Assembly (NCBI RefSeq): GCF_005796225.1
Contig: NZ_CM016730.1
Coordinates: 62,001 to 126,000, forward strand
Direction: 5' to 3'
Source: Pseudarthrobacter sp. NamE5
Lineage (GTDB): Bacteria; Actinomycetota; Actinomycetes; Actinomycetales; Micrococcaceae
Length of the DNA: 64,000 nt
The notes beneath the pieces were generated by a model, which was not told the DNA's origin, made no database searches, and saw only the letters and a program-made list of their open reading frames with translations. Made by a program: the position numbers and the translations under genes. This document shows positions 7,911 through 15,884 of this stretch, one piece after another. Within the stretch, counting starts at the first letter, position 1; the number at the start of each line of letters is the position of its first letter.

Positions 7911-8120
7911 ATGCAGAAGTTAGCTGAGATGTCATGGCCTCAGGCCGTGCTTCTTTTGGTTATCGCTGGAACGATCCTCTTTGTACCGGAACCGGGGCCG
8001 TTGAGAATTGCACTTGGTCTTGTTCTCGTCGCCTTCGTCGGGGTCGCTTCGTTGGCTAAATTCCACGCTCGCGGCCGGACAACAATGAGAAATCGTGGAA
8101 ACGGCGCGGACAACCCCTAA
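7911..8120 (+). CDS. small membrane protein
   Basis: 69 residues with two hydrophobic segments (about 10-27, AVLLLVIAGTILFVPE, and 32-50, RIALGLVLVAFVGVASL) and a basic, polar C-terminus. AGGGGC precedes the ATG. The family is not recognised. It is a single-gene module followed by B3 and motif A S3. Confidence 0.6.
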   Translation: MQKLAEMSWPQAVLLLVIAGTILFVPEPGPLRIALGLVLVAFVGVASLAKFHARGRTTMRNRGNGADNP

Positions 8121-8141
8121 CTGAGCCCGCTGGCTGCGCGG

Positions 8142-8170
8142 CGTCCGGTGAGGGATCCCCTTACGGGACA
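8142..8170. repeat. motif B palindrome (B3)
   Basis: CGTCCGGTGAGGGATCCCC and TTACGGGACA form a near-palindrome centred on GGATCC, 31 bases before motif A S3. Confidence 0.7.
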
Positions 8171-8200
8171 GCTAAAGCCCTGCCCTACTCTTCACCAGAT

Positions 8201-8243
8201 GTGTCTCCAAACCTCTGTGCCTCAAACGCTAGCGTTTCAACAC
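8201..8243. repeat. motif A (S3)
   Basis: An outer arm GTGTCTCCAAACC is followed by GTGCCTCAAACGCTAGCG and a partial right arm. AAACGCTAGCGTTT (8224-8237) is a perfect 14 bp palindrome. Confidence 0.75.
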
Positions 8244-8312
8244 AGGCCCCTCATGGTCCGGCTCAAATCAGTGTTCGTCTCCGTGCTCCTTTGAGGCCGG
8301 TAGAGTGCGTCC

Positions 8313-9010
8313 ATGACATTGGGGGATGCCACGCCGAACACTGACCGCCGTCCGTGGACTTTCGCCGCGGTCTGCGTCATGGTCCCCGCACTGACTCTGA
8401 TGGTGTTCAACCTGGCCGATCCAGTGATCCAGCTGCTGCCCTGGTACGCGGGCACCTACCTGCTGATTGCAGCCTGCATCTTTGCCCGACAAGAAGGCTC
8501 CCGTCGCGGCGGCAGGCCGTGGCGTTCCTGCTTCCCGGCGCCCTGCTCGTGCCGCTGGCGCTCACGAACGTTGGCTGGTGGTGCGGTGGCTGGCTGCTCG
8601 GGCTCCCGGCCTGGGGCCTGCTGCTGAGTCGGTGGACACAGGAGAACCCGCTGCCGGCAGTGCAGGTGCTGAAATTCCTGGGGCTGTTGCTGCTGGGCAT
8701 GACGATTTACACGCTGAACATCATCTACCCGATCCCCAGCTTGGGCCTGTTCCTGCTCCCAATCATTCCCCTGGCCCGGCTGGCCTACCCCGAGTACCGG
8801 GCCAGACCGCAGCAGGCGGCCGTGGAGGTCGTTCTGGCCATGGCTGCCGTCGTGGTTGCCTTTGCTATTCCCACCCCCGAAGGTTCATGGTCCTCGCCCT
8901 GGACCTACGCGGGTGGGGCCGCGACAGCTGGACTTATGATCGCCTATTGGGCCTGGAGACTCCCCCGCCGTTCGCGGCGTCGGCAGATCAATAACGGAGC
9001 CATCGTTTAG
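8313..9010 (+). pseudogene. frameshifted integral membrane protein
   Basis: The N-terminal frame gives MTLGDATPNTDRRPWTFAAV and two membrane segments up to ACIFARQEGSRRG. The sequence then continues in another frame, from about 8510, as AVAFLLPGALLVPLALTNVG, with about four more membrane segments and a basic C-terminus ending RRRQINNGAIV. A single-base indel in the GTCGCGGCGGCAGGCC stretch explains the shift. The restored protein would be about 230 residues with about six membrane helices; the family is not recognised. This may be real decay or a base-calling error. Confidence 0.65.
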
Positions 9011-9052
9011 CCCCTTCTTAAAGGGAATCGTCGAGGCTCTGTCTCATTACAT

Positions 9053-9082
9053 GTGTCTCGAATCCCTAGGGATTCGAGGCAC
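9053..9082. repeat. motif A, near-perfect inner palindrome (S4)
   Basis: CTCGAATCCCT (9057-9067) and its exact complement AGGGATTCGAG (9068-9078) form a 22 bp perfect palindrome inside GTGTCTCG...GAGGCAC. Confidence 0.8.
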
Positions 9083-9142
9083 TCATCTCTTATAGGTAGC
9101 CGAAGCTTCGACGCATCAAGTAACAAACATAGGACCGTAGGG

Positions 9143-9556
9143 TCAGCGAATCTGCTGGTCTGGGTTTTGGCGATCGTAGAGCTCCCGCGACGCGCCAATA
9201 GCGTCTTTGTGCTCCAGGGACCAGTCCGCGAGTTGTTTTACCAGCACGGTGAGGCTGTCTCCGCGTTCAGTGAGTTCGTAGGTGACTTGGGCAGGGACCG
9301 TTGGATAGACCGTGCGGGTAACCAGCCCGTCGCGTTCAAGGCGCCTCACGGTGAGCGTCAGCATGCGCTGTGAAATGCCATCGATAGCCCGCTGAAGCTC
9401 CCGGAAACGTCTTACGCCGGAGGCCAGCTCCACGATGACCAGCACCGACCACTTGTCACCGATTCGGTCGAGGACATCCCGGATCCCGCAGTCCGGATGA
9501 CTGGCGTCGCCGCACGGTTCCAGCACCGGGGTTACTTCCATGTGCCTGCCTGACAC
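9143..9556 (-). CDS. HxlR-family transcriptional regulator
   Basis: 137 residues from a GTG at 9556, with AAGGAGG seven bases upstream. The C-G-IRDVLDRIGDKWSVLVIVEL opening, the LASGVRRFRELQRAIDGISQ helix pair and RMLTLTVRRLERDGLV recognition helix, then PPQVTYELTE-type wing (here VPAQVTYELTERG), are diagnostic of HxlR winged-helix regulators. An N-terminal Cys pair (CGDASHPDC) may sense redox state or electrophiles. It is divergent from the SDR-like and RidA-like genes and probably controls them from the 70-base intergenic region. Confidence 0.9.
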   Translation of the reverse strand: MSGRHMEVTPVLEPCGDASHPDCGIRDVLDRIGDKWSVLVIVELASGVRRFRELQRAIDGISQRMLTLTVRRLERDGLVTRTVYPTVPAQVTYELTERGDSLTVLVKQLADWSLEHKDAIGASRELYDRQNPDQQIR

Positions 9557-9626
9557 CAAAGTGCCTCCTTGTGGGTCTGTGACGGGTTACCGAGGATTAG
9601 TCCAGTTACCGAAAAGTACCAGTGAA

Positions 9627-10442
9627 ATGAGCCTGACCTTGATTCTTGTTACCGGAGCCTCCGGCCGCCTCGCCACAGCAATCCTTGAACACCTCGCAAA
9701 GGCCGGCGCCGCTGCAACCGGCGCAACCCGCAATCCCAACAGCCAGAGCCAACACCGCCACCTGGACTTCGATGCTCCCGAAACAATCTCCTTCGAAGGC
9801 GTGGAGACACTGGTCCTGGTGTCCGCCGGGACTGAAGAAGACGACGTGGTGATCACCAGGCATAACAACGCCATCACCGCCGCCGAACGCGACGGCGTCA
9901 GGCACATCATCTACACGAGCCTCACCGACGCCGGAGACCACCTGGGCTTCGCACTGGCCCACCGCTGGACAGAGCGCCGCCTTCGCAGCGGAACAACACA
10001 GTGGACGATCCTAAGGAACGGTCTCTACGCCGAGCTGATCGGCCAGCTCCTGACCCCGCAGGAAGGCGTTATCTCAGCCCCATTCGGGCAGGGCGGCGTC
10101 GCCGCGGTCGCCCGGGACGACCTGGCAGAAGCAGCGGCAATCATTGCGCGGAGCCCCGAAAAGCACCAGAGCAAGACTTACGACCTCGTCGGAAACACCG
10201 TCATCACGGCCCAGGACCTCGCCGACAGGCTGGGTGCAGAGTACCGGCCGGGAAAGCTCACCGAACTGCGGCAAGCGCTCAACTCCGCGGACCTGCTGCC
10301 CTTCCAGCCAGCGATGCTGGTCTCAATCCACTCCGCCACAAATCACGGCTTCCTCGAGGAGACAGGCACTGACATTGCCGCCATCCTTGGACGGAAGCCC
10401 GTGAACGCCCTGGAAATCGCAGTTGCTGCAGCGACCGCTTGA
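9627..10442 (+). CDS. NAD(P)-binding SDR/NmrA-like protein
   Basis: 271 residues from the ATG at 9627. The Rossmann motif is TGASGRLATAIL near the N-terminus. The sequence lacks a clear YxxxK pair, and has HIIYTSLTDAG and WTILRNGLYAELI, typical of the NmrA/TMR (quinone oxidoreductase QorB-like) group of extended SDRs. These proteins reduce quinones or act as redox sensors. The divergent HxlR regulator and downstream RidA-like gene form a unit similar to HxlR-controlled quinone/electrophile-stress operons. The frame extends upstream of 9627 into the divergent promoter and is excluded. Confidence 0.85.
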   Translation: MSLTLILVTGASGRLATAILEHLAKAGAAATGATRNPNSQSQHRHLDFDAPETISFEGVETLVLVSAGTEEDDVVITRHNNAITAAERDGVRHIIYTSLTDAGDHLGFALAHRWTERRLRSGTTQWTILRNGLYAELIGQLLTPQEGVISAPFGQGGVAAVARDDLAEAAAIIARSPEKHQSKTYDLVGNTVITAQDLADRLGAEYRPGKLTELRQALNSADLLPFQPAMLVSIHSATNHGFLEETGTDIAAILGRKPVNALEIAVAAATA

Positions 10443-10490
10443 CGAGTTGGTAGGTCCTCGAACCAAGAGCGCGATTGACGGAAGGAAACC

Positions 10491-10871
10491 ATGACCCGCC
10501 ACTACTTCAGCCCTCGGCTCCACCAGTCTGCAGCCCCGTTCTCCCATTACGTTGAACACGGAAACATCGGGTACACCGCTGGCATCATTGGCCAACGCCC
10601 TGATACCGGCGATTTGGTTTCTGACAATGTCTCCCAGCAGTGCGATGCGATGCTGACCAATTTGCAGATCCTGCTCGACGAGCAGGGTCTGACATTGAGA
10701 GATTTGTTGCGTACCACTGTTTATCTGACCGACTACCGGGACTTCGCGGCCATCAACGAGGTATATGCGGGGCGCCTGCATGAACCGTATCCGGCCCGCA
10801 CCACGGTTCAGGTGGCGGCCCTCCCACTCGGCGCCAAAGTGCAGATTGAAGCAGTAGTGGCTGTTTCCTGA
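10491..10871 (+). CDS. RidA family protein
   Basis: 126 residues with GGAAGGA six bases before the ATG. GNIGYTAGIIGQRPDTGDLV, LDEQGLTLRDLLRTTVYLTD, FAAINEVYAGRLHEPYPART and VQVAALPLGAKVQIEAVV follow the RidA/YjgF chorismate-mutase-like fold, including the conserved Arg of YPART and the C-terminal VQIEAVA-type strand. RidA enzymes hydrolyse reactive enamine/imine intermediates. The gene is cotranscribed with the SDR-like gene 48 bases upstream. Confidence 0.9.
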   Translation: MTRHYFSPRLHQSAAPFSHYVEHGNIGYTAGIIGQRPDTGDLVSDNVSQQCDAMLTNLQILLDEQGLTLRDLLRTTVYLTDYRDFAAINEVYAGRLHEPYPARTTVQVAALPLGAKVQIEAVVAVS

Positions 10872-10980
10872 GCACGTCTAAGTCCCTCGCATCTTGAAGA
10901 GTCCGCAGAGGTTCCTTGTGACCTTGTCCAAATTGCTTCGATCTCTCGGTTCAGGTGAGCCGACCTGAGTCGCCGCTGAT

Positions 10981-11026
10981 GAGTCTCAAAACCGCATGTG
11001 CCTCAAAACGCAAGGGTCTCGAGACA
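10981..11026. repeat. motif A (S5)
   Basis: GAGTCTCAAAACC, a short spacer, GTGCCTCAAAACGCAAGG, then TCTCGAGACA. The left arms are close to consensus; the right arm is partial. It closes the HxlR-SDR-RidA module. Confidence 0.7.
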
Positions 11027-11035
11027 TCCTAGGTG

Positions 11036-11091
11036 TGTAGCGTTTAGGGCACCTTCACCGGGCATTTTTGCGGGCAGGGTATACGGGACAC
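11036..11091 (+). repeat. block C, copy C2
   Basis: Matches C1 at 55 of 56 positions and begins about ten bases after motif A S5. Confidence 0.8.
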
Positions 11092-11130
11092 TTCAAAGTG
11101 CACCTCTGCAAAGCAGCACGTCAAAGCCGG

Positions 11131-11160
11131 GTTGTCGCACTTAGGGACCGGCTAACGGGC
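11131..11160. repeat. motif B-like (B4)
   Basis: The TTGTCGCACTTAGGGACCGG and CTAACGGGC stretch is equivalent to B1 after block C. The 210 bases from here to the next gene hold no clear feature. Confidence 0.55.
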
Positions 11161-11372
11161 GGACGCCCAGGATAAAGAAACCATGAATGAAAGCCTTATG
11201 ATCCAGCTATAACCGTCACCGACCGTTCGTTCCTTCCGCCCGATCTTCAATACAAGGCACCGCGTTATCCGAACGGTGAAGTAAGTTGGTTGGCCAGGCC
11301 ACCCGTTATGACAGGTGTGCCGGACTCCGACAAGTTGCGTCGAAGGCCGCTCATTTGGAAAGAAGAAGCTAC

Positions 11373-11720
11373 ATGGTGTCAAAAGCTGCTAGGCGGGAAG
11401 CCGTCTACGACCTCCTCCAGCTGCGGTGCCCGCTGAATGAGTCTTTGGCTCGTTTGGCCGCCTTTGACTGGCCTTATTCGGAGTACCTGGCGGTTGTCGA
11501 GGTCCGGGACATCAGTCATGCGCTGGACGAATTCGAGGCAGGGAGGATTGGTGCAGATGAGCTCTCAGCATGGGCAGAGGAAGTGCAGGGACGCGAAGAT
11601 GTTGGCGTGGATTCTAATGGCCGCGATTTCATAGCCGATGCAATCTTTCAGCTTTCTACGCCTGAAATTTGCGGACCCGCGAACGAGGTAGCCCTTGCCC
11701 TCAGACAACGGATGACCTGA
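11373..11720 (+). CDS. hypothetical protein
   Basis: A 115-residue acidic, helix-rich protein from the ATG at 11373, with GAAAGAAGAAG upstream. It starts MVSKAARREAVYDLLQLRCP and includes LARLAAFDWPYSEYLAVVEV and DISHALDEFEAGRIGADEL. The DEFEAGRIGADELSAWAE stretch resembles small immunity-like proteins of polymorphic toxin systems, but I cannot assign a family. It is a single-gene module between C2/B4 and B5. Confidence 0.6.
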   Translation: MVSKAARREAVYDLLQLRCPLNESLARLAAFDWPYSEYLAVVEVRDISHALDEFEAGRIGADELSAWAEEVQGREDVGVDSNGRDFIADAIFQLSTPEICGPANEVALALRQRMT

Positions 11721-11741
11721 GGCCTGCCGGAAACCAGTGCG

Positions 11742-11769
11742 AAGCCCGTGGAGGATCCCTTATCGGTCA
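11742..11769. repeat. motif B (B5)
   Basis: AGCCCGTGGAGGATCCC and TTATCGGTCAT are centred on GGATCC. A second, reversed B-like stretch (CCGGTGAAGGATCC) lies at 11783-11796, and a right arm (CACCGGCTTACGGGCA) at 11827-11842, so the junction is compound. Confidence 0.55.
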
Positions 11770-11865
11770 TTCGGAAATGACGTCCGGTGAAGGATCCTCC
11801 CCGGACGCTTGAGACGTCCCCTGAGCCACCGGCTTACGGGCATGGACGGATTAGTGCCGAAGCGA

Positions 11866-12480
11866 TTAGTTGAGAGACGGAACCGGAACACGGTCGGTGC
11901 CACAGGTCAGCAAAAGATCCGCCTCTCGGGCCGCAAGAGTGCAATTATCCGCGTCGAAGACGTCCGGTGCGGTCTGCCAACCAACACTTTTCTCCCATAA
12001 GAAGGATGATTTCTGGCGGAACACGCTGTATGCGCGGCGGTCGAAGCCTGAGTGCTCGATAATGACGCTTTCACCGCCTTCCGCCGACACTTTGCTATAG
12101 GTACCTTGAATCATGTTCAGTCCAAGGCCCACAAAAGAAACGAGCCACGGCAAAGATCCTGCAATCGCGGCCATCACCACCAGTACAGCAACTAACCGCC
12201 GAAGCCAGGTCCGGCGTATTCGCCGCAGGAGCGGAGGTAGCAACAGGGCCAGCCCAGTGACCGCCGCCGCGCCGCTGATGAGGTGCGCACCGAAGAACAA
12301 CGTCCAACCCGGCAGCACGAAGAGCACCAACCAGTTCGGACCCACTTCAGGCGCCCAGGTGGCACAGACGTGAACGGCAACTCCCAGAAGCCCGGAAACA
12401 ATGACAGCCGTGACGCCCCAGCCGAAGCGGCGCCGGCTCATCCGAAGAGGTTTCGAAAGGGCCGTTTCATCCAAGGTCAT
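11866..12480 (-). CDS. membrane protein of sigma/anti-sigma operon
   Basis: 204 residues from the ATG at 12480. About four hydrophobic segments (GVTAVIVSGLLGVAVHV; WLVLFVLPGWTLFFGAHL; AAAVTGLALLLPPLL; LVAVLVVMAAIAGSLPWLV) are followed by a soluble C-terminal domain (EGGESVIIEHSGFDRRAYSV). No family is recognised. It is the third gene of a unit with an ECF sigma factor and its presumed regulator. A close paralogue with an in-frame stop lies at 34904-35518. Confidence 0.7.
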   Translation of the reverse strand: MTLDETALSKPLRMSRRRFGWGVTAVIVSGLLGVAVHVCATWAPEVGPNWLVLFVLPGWTLFFGAHLISGAAAVTGLALLLPPLLRRIRRTWLRRLVAVLVVMAAIAGSLPWLVSFVGLGLNMIQGTYSKVSAEGGESVIIEHSGFDRRAYSVFRQKSSFLWEKSVGWQTAPDVFDADNCTLAAREADLLLTCGTDRVPVPSLN

Positions 12481-12512
12481 TGCACGTTGTCTCTTCTCAC
12501 GAGGCCTTGTGT

Positions 12513-13178
12513 CTACTTTTCGAGGGCGGGAATGCCGAGCTGGGCGCATACTTCAGCGGGGCCCGGGATCACTGCAACGGTGTTGTCAACGACGCACTCG
12601 GTAAGGAATGGAATGTAGTTGCCGAATGTTCGTATCGCTGGATCCGGATAAAGAGGGTTGCCGTTTTGGTCTCGCATTGTCTCCGTCAAGGTTCGCTCGG
12701 CCGGAAGGCCCGGAGGAGGTGAAACGAAATCATCAGGGATGAGGTCATCGTCAAACCCTTCCAGATTCATGCTCCCCATATCCCAAGCCCGGCTGCATAG
12801 ATTAATGGGGTCAGCGACCTGTTGCATGCCCGCGTTTAGGTCGTCCGGGTTGGGGTTGTTCTTCGCGTCGAATCCTGTGATGAAGACTCCTGTGGTGATA
12901 TACGGTGGCCTTGTTTCATTTGGAGCGCCGGGAATCGGGTAAGCGGTGGTGAGGTCGGCTCGGTAGTAGCAGCGGATATCCCTCTTGTCATCCACGGGCG
13001 CCAAGGCGACGTAAACGCCGGCCGCAGTGGAGCCGGCAAGGGCCAGCCCGGCAAAGGTCAGAGCTGCCGGTTTGCGCCACCACGGCACTGTCTTAGGTCG
13101 ACGGTGGGCTTCCTGAACGAGCAGGTTACGGACAGTTTGCTTGGTGTCGGCTGGATAGCGGACGTCTGAAAGGTTCAT
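12513..13178 (-). CDS. putative membrane-anchored anti-sigma/regulatory protein
   Basis: 221 residues, starting on an ATGA overlap with the sigma gene stop. A short cytoplasmic segment (VRYPADTKQTVRNLLVQEAH) is followed by one membrane helix at about 38-60 (AALTFAGLALAGSTAAGVYV) and an extracytoplasmic domain with paired Cys, including RDIRCYYRADLTTAYPIPGA, YIPFLTECVVDNTVAVIPG and AEVCAQLGIPALE. The layout and coupling fit an anti-sigma or sigma-dependent sensor, but no ZAS zinc motif is present. A frameshifted paralogue is at 15885-16543. Confidence 0.7.
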   Translation of the reverse strand: MNLSDVRYPADTKQTVRNLLVQEAHRRPKTVPWWRKPAALTFAGLALAGSTAAGVYVALAPVDDKRDIRCYYRADLTTAYPIPGAPNETRPPYITTGVFITGFDAKNNPNPDDLNAGMQQVADPINLCSRAWDMGSMNLEGFDDDLIPDDFVSPPPGLPAERTLTETMRDQNGNPLYPDPAIRTFGNYIPFLTECVVDNTVAVIPGPAEVCAQLGIPALEK

Positions 13179-13780
13179 GACAGCCTCGATTCCAAAATTG
13201 TCTGGGACTCATCATTCCGGCCCACGAGTTGAGGGGCGGCCGAACGGAGTTTCTTCTTGGCCCGGTTCACACGGGAACGGACAGTCCCGATGGGGACGTC
13301 CAGGGCGGCCGCGGTGTCCTCGTAGCTGTAACCGTTCATCACGCACAGCAGCAGCACATCACGTTCACCGGGGCTAAGGCCCGCAGTCCTATCCAGCAGG
13401 TCCTTGACCTGCCGTTCCACGTCAATCCGTTCGTCGGCTGCAATTGCATGGTCCGGAGCGGCAGATGAATGCGGGAGTCGGCCCAGGAACTGCTCGTATC
13501 TGCGGGTGGAGCGGGCCATGTTTTTAGCCGCATTCGTCGCTACGCCCAGCAACCAAGGAAGCAAAGACTCCCGCTGCAGCGTCAAGCCCTTGCGGTGACG
13601 CCATGCCTCAAGGAATGTGACAGAGACAAGTTCTTCGGCGTCGTACCAGGAACCCGTGCGGCTGAGACAGTACCGGAACACGGCATCCGAATGCCTTTCG
13701 AAGAGTTTCCCGAGCGCTTCAGAGTCCCCGTTGACGCACCTCTCCCACAGCTGAGCATCCTGTTCCCCCATTTGGTTCAT
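13175..13780 (-). CDS. ECF-type RNA polymerase sigma factor
   Basis: 201 residues from the ATG at 13780. Region 2 spans about 20-75 (FERHSDAVFRYCLSRTGSWY, DAEELVSVTFLEAWR). Region 4 contains LSPGERDVLLLCVMNGYSYE, DTAAALDVPIGTVRSRVNRAK. The same GGACACTAC-AAGGTATG context (one base differing) precedes both this start and that of its paralogue at 17160, supporting this start and perhaps a conserved promoter close to a short leader. Coupled by ATGA to the presumed anti-sigma gene. Confidence 0.88.
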   Translation of the reverse strand: MNQMGEQDAQLWERCVNGDSEALGKLFERHSDAVFRYCLSRTGSWYDAEELVSVTFLEAWRHRKGLTLQRESLLPWLLGVATNAAKNMARSTRRYEQFLGRLPHSSAAPDHAIAADERIDVERQVKDLLDRTAGLSPGERDVLLLCVMNGYSYEDTAAALDVPIGTVRSRVNRAKKKLRSAAPQLVGRNDESQTILESRLS

Positions 13781-13860
13781 ACCTAGTAGTGTCCGGCACC
13801 GGGAATTAAGTTCCCTCAAACTCCTCGTCTCAAGAGATAGGCGGACTTCGCCGCTGCGGC

Positions 13861-13886
13861 GCCCGGTAAAGGATCGTTTACTGGGC
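13861..13886. repeat. motif B palindrome (B7)
   Basis: GCCCGGTAAAGGATCG and TTTACTGGGC form a near-perfect 26 bp palindrome between the divergent sigma operon and the next plus-strand gene. Confidence 0.75.
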
Positions 13887-13933
13887 GGCCGTGACGTGCT
13901 CATATCGTGCGGCACCTATGTAAGGCTGATCAG

Positions 13934-14401
13934 ATGAAGCTGCAGCCGACCCCTGCCCAGGCCATGGCCCTGTTAGCCTCCGGGATGTTAGACGTCGAGG
14001 CCTTTCCTGACATTGCTGCCCAGTGGCTGGCAGATGGCATGGATTCGGAGAACCTTCGCATGCTTGCCGGCGCCGACAACGAGGATCCTAACGACATCCG
14101 CGACTTATGGACATCAACCCTAAAAGATCTCGAACTCCAGCCCATACCACTTGAAGAGCGATGGCCGCTGATCTGGGCATACGAACTAGCCACATGGAAA
14201 GCCGGCGAGCGAACCAAGGGGCAAGTCCTCCGAGACGCCGTTAGATACCTTCGAGAAGTCGAATATGAAGACCGGGATGCGGACGAAGCATATGACCTAT
14301 GGCAGCTTTGGGACGAGCTCAGCAGCAACTACTACCTTCCTTTAAGGACCGATGCTGAGATCTGGGCCGATGTGGAAAGGTACCTCCACAGCTTCGATTG
14401 A
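13934..14401 (+). CDS. hypothetical immunity-like protein
   Basis: 155 residues from the ATG at 13934, with AAGG eight bases upstream; a GTG at 13907 is an alternative. It is helix-rich: PTPAQAMALLASGMLDVEAF, PDIAAQWLADGMDSENLRML and an acidic C-terminus (AEIWADVERYLHSFD). Conserved Trp and acidic residues, and its position as a lone cassette gene, resemble polyimmunity-type proteins. The family is not recognised. Confidence 0.65.
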   Translation: MKLQPTPAQAMALLASGMLDVEAFPDIAAQWLADGMDSENLRMLAGADNEDPNDIRDLWTSTLKDLELQPIPLEERWPLIWAYELATWKAGERTKGQVLRDAVRYLREVEYEDRDADEAYDLWQLWDELSSNYYLPLRTDAEIWADVERYLHSFD

Positions 14402-14445
14402 CCTGCTTGGGGATCCCCCGACGCTGCGTATAGCCCGAGTCAAAC

Positions 14446-14507
14446 GTGTCTCATAACCTCAGCGCCTCGGATCCCTAACGTTTCGAGGCGGGTGGGTTTC
14501 GAGACAC
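14446..14507. repeat. motif A, full nested form (S6)
   Basis: The outer arms GTGTCTCATAACC and GGTTTCGAGACAC enclose the inner arms GCCTCGGATCCCTAA and CGTTTCGAGGC over 62 bases. It shows the complete nested palindrome. A GGGGATCCCC B-like core lies at 14409-14418, 28 bases before it. Confidence 0.82.
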
Positions 14508-14534
14508 CTCGAGTCGGATCGGGGACGGACTGAA

Positions 14535-14813
14535 CTAGTGCATGTCCTGCCATGCCTGCTCGAACTCTGCCTTGGAAATAGCCCAAGGCTGCCAGTCTTC
14601 TAGCTGATCGAGTCGAGCCTGGGCCGATAGACCAAATACATCTTCCTCGTGCCCAGGGCCATAACGAAGAGTTGGGCCAGAGTCATAAATCTCGATCTGG
14701 CGAGTCGGCCAGCCGTCGTCACCGACTTCGAAGTAGTAAGTGGCGGGACCCCAAGAGGAGAACTCATCACCCCGGGATTCGGTCCAGCGCCTCCGGTAGT
14801 ACTGAATTGCCAT
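14535..14813 (-). CDS. conserved small protein, immunity-like
   Basis: 92 residues: MAIQYYRRRWTESRGDEFSS, WGPATYYFEVGDDGWPTRQI, EIYDSGPTLRYGPGHEED and a C-terminal AISKAEFEQAWQDMH. I recognise the W-G-YYFEVGDDGWPTRQIE pattern as a widespread small bacterial family found as isolated genes and in immunity-type neighbourhoods; the function is unknown. It is a single-gene module on the minus strand between S6 and a B-like sequence (AGGGATCCCCTGCAGG) at 14928. Confidence 0.75.
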   Translation of the reverse strand: MAIQYYRRRWTESRGDEFSSWGPATYYFEVGDDGWPTRQIEIYDSGPTLRYGPGHEEDVFGLSAQARLDQLEDWQPWAISKAEFEQAWQDMH

Positions 14814-15017
14814 AAGAGCAGTGTGCCCGATTGTTCTTACTCTCCGTGAAGCGCGTTTTTCGAAGGTTCTGTACTTGGCGAGCCTAGCTAGACCAAAGGT
14901 CTGGCTTGCGATCGCTAGCCGCCCGATCAGGGATCCCCTGCAGGATGCTTCACTCGAAGTACAGGTTGCCAGCAGCGGTAGATTAAGTGCCCGGGATCCT
15001 GCTGGGAAAGGGTGGAC

Positions 15018-15263
15018 GTGAATCTGTCCGAGTCAGTCAGAATTGAGCTCAGCGAAGACCAGGCACTGGTGCTGTTCGATTGGCTATGTCGCTTGAATGA
15101 CAGTAGCGCTGCAGCCGTTGCTGATACCGCCGAGCAGCGCGTCCTCTGGGACATTCAAAGTGGCCTTGAGTCAGTGCTTGTTGCTCCCCTCCAGACGAAT
15201 TACGAGTCCTTGCTTGCGCAGGCTCGAAAAAGGGTCAGGGATGGAGCTGAGGGTCCCCAGTAA
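15018..15263 (+). CDS. conserved small protein
   Basis: 81 residues from a GTG at 15018 with GGGAAAGGG five bases upstream; 15012 (GTG) is an alternative. MNLSESVRIELSEDQALVLF, DWLCRLND, AEQRVLWDIQSGLESVL and a C-terminal YESLLAQARKRVRDG follow a small actinobacterial family (LxEDQALVLFEWL...EQRVLWDLE) that I know only as hypothetical. A GGATCCCTTT B-like sequence follows the stop directly. Confidence 0.7.
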   Translation: MNLSESVRIELSEDQALVLFDWLCRLNDSSAAAVADTAEQRVLWDIQSGLESVLVAPLQTNYESLLAQARKRVRDGAEGPQ

Positions 15264-15308
15264 CGGATCCCTTTGGAGTGCAGTGCGGAGAGGGTCTACA
15301 ACTCCCCG

Positions 15309-15515
15309 TTAGTGACTCTTTCGTTCATCTGCATCTATTGGCTTTCGGTATTGCTTGTCGCGGTACAGGAAAACCAACCGAAATGCCCAGACGACGAACA
15401 AGATCACGCCGGCAGATAGGAAGAAAATGTTCGGCCCCGGCCACCCCTCATCTCCGGCTCGCAAAAGAGGCGGAAGGGCAACGCAAACGCCCGTGAGGAG
15501 ACCGCACCAAGCCAT
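15309..15515 (-). CDS. small two-helix membrane protein, possibly with frameshifted N-terminus
   Basis: 68 residues with helices at about 3-20 (WCGLLTGVCVALPPLLRAG) and 29-50 (NIFFLSAGVILFVVWAFRLV) and a basic tail. The open frame continues upstream of the ATG as PPKRRSEREPSPSARYGNRF. A one-base change near 15590 would join it to an ATG giving MAKTPGSA, a more natural start. So the gene may be about 95 residues with an indel. Confidence 0.5.
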   Translation of the reverse strand: MAWCGLLTGVCVALPPLLRAGDEGWPGPNIFFLSAGVILFVVWAFRLVFLYRDKQYRKPIDADERKSH

Positions 15516-15775
15516 GAACCGATTGCCATAGCGTGCAGAAGGTGAAGGCTCACGTTCCGACCTCCTCTTGGGCGGGGCACTACCCGGAGTTTAGCCATCC
15601 TGAGCGGAGTTGGTAAGAAAGCTTTACGAGCGTCTGAAAGCCGGTCCCTTTGCCGGCCGCAACTAAGCTCCGCCCGCGCTCTCCAAGCTGCCCGCGGCGG
15701 GAAGCTCAGGGTCCCTTATGACACGCTCGCAAAACCTTCCGGTAAGGGTGCCTAAAACGCTACGTGCCGAACCAT

Positions 15776-15817
15776 CACAAAACCCTAGCGTTTTGAGGCA
15801 CACGGGTTTTGAGACAC
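15776..15817. repeat. motif A, minus orientation (S7)
   Basis: Read on the minus strand it is GTGTCTCAAAACCC, a short spacer, then GTGCCTCAAAACGCTAGG and TTTTGTG. Its orientation matches the minus-strand genes flanking it. Further left (15749-15768) a partial copy GTGCCTAAAACGCTACG adds complexity. Confidence 0.8.
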
Positions 15818-15846
15818 TTCGCCTCAGTTTGGGGCATGGTTCAGCT

Positions 15847-15873
15847 GCCCGTGAGGGACCCCTTTACCGGCGA
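15847..15873. repeat. motif B palindrome (B11)
   Basis: GCCCGTGAGGGACCCC and TTTACCGGCGA form a near-palindrome at the 3' end of the minus-strand sigma operon, 30 bases from S7. Confidence 0.65.
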
Positions 15874-15884
15874 CTTTGAGTTGC

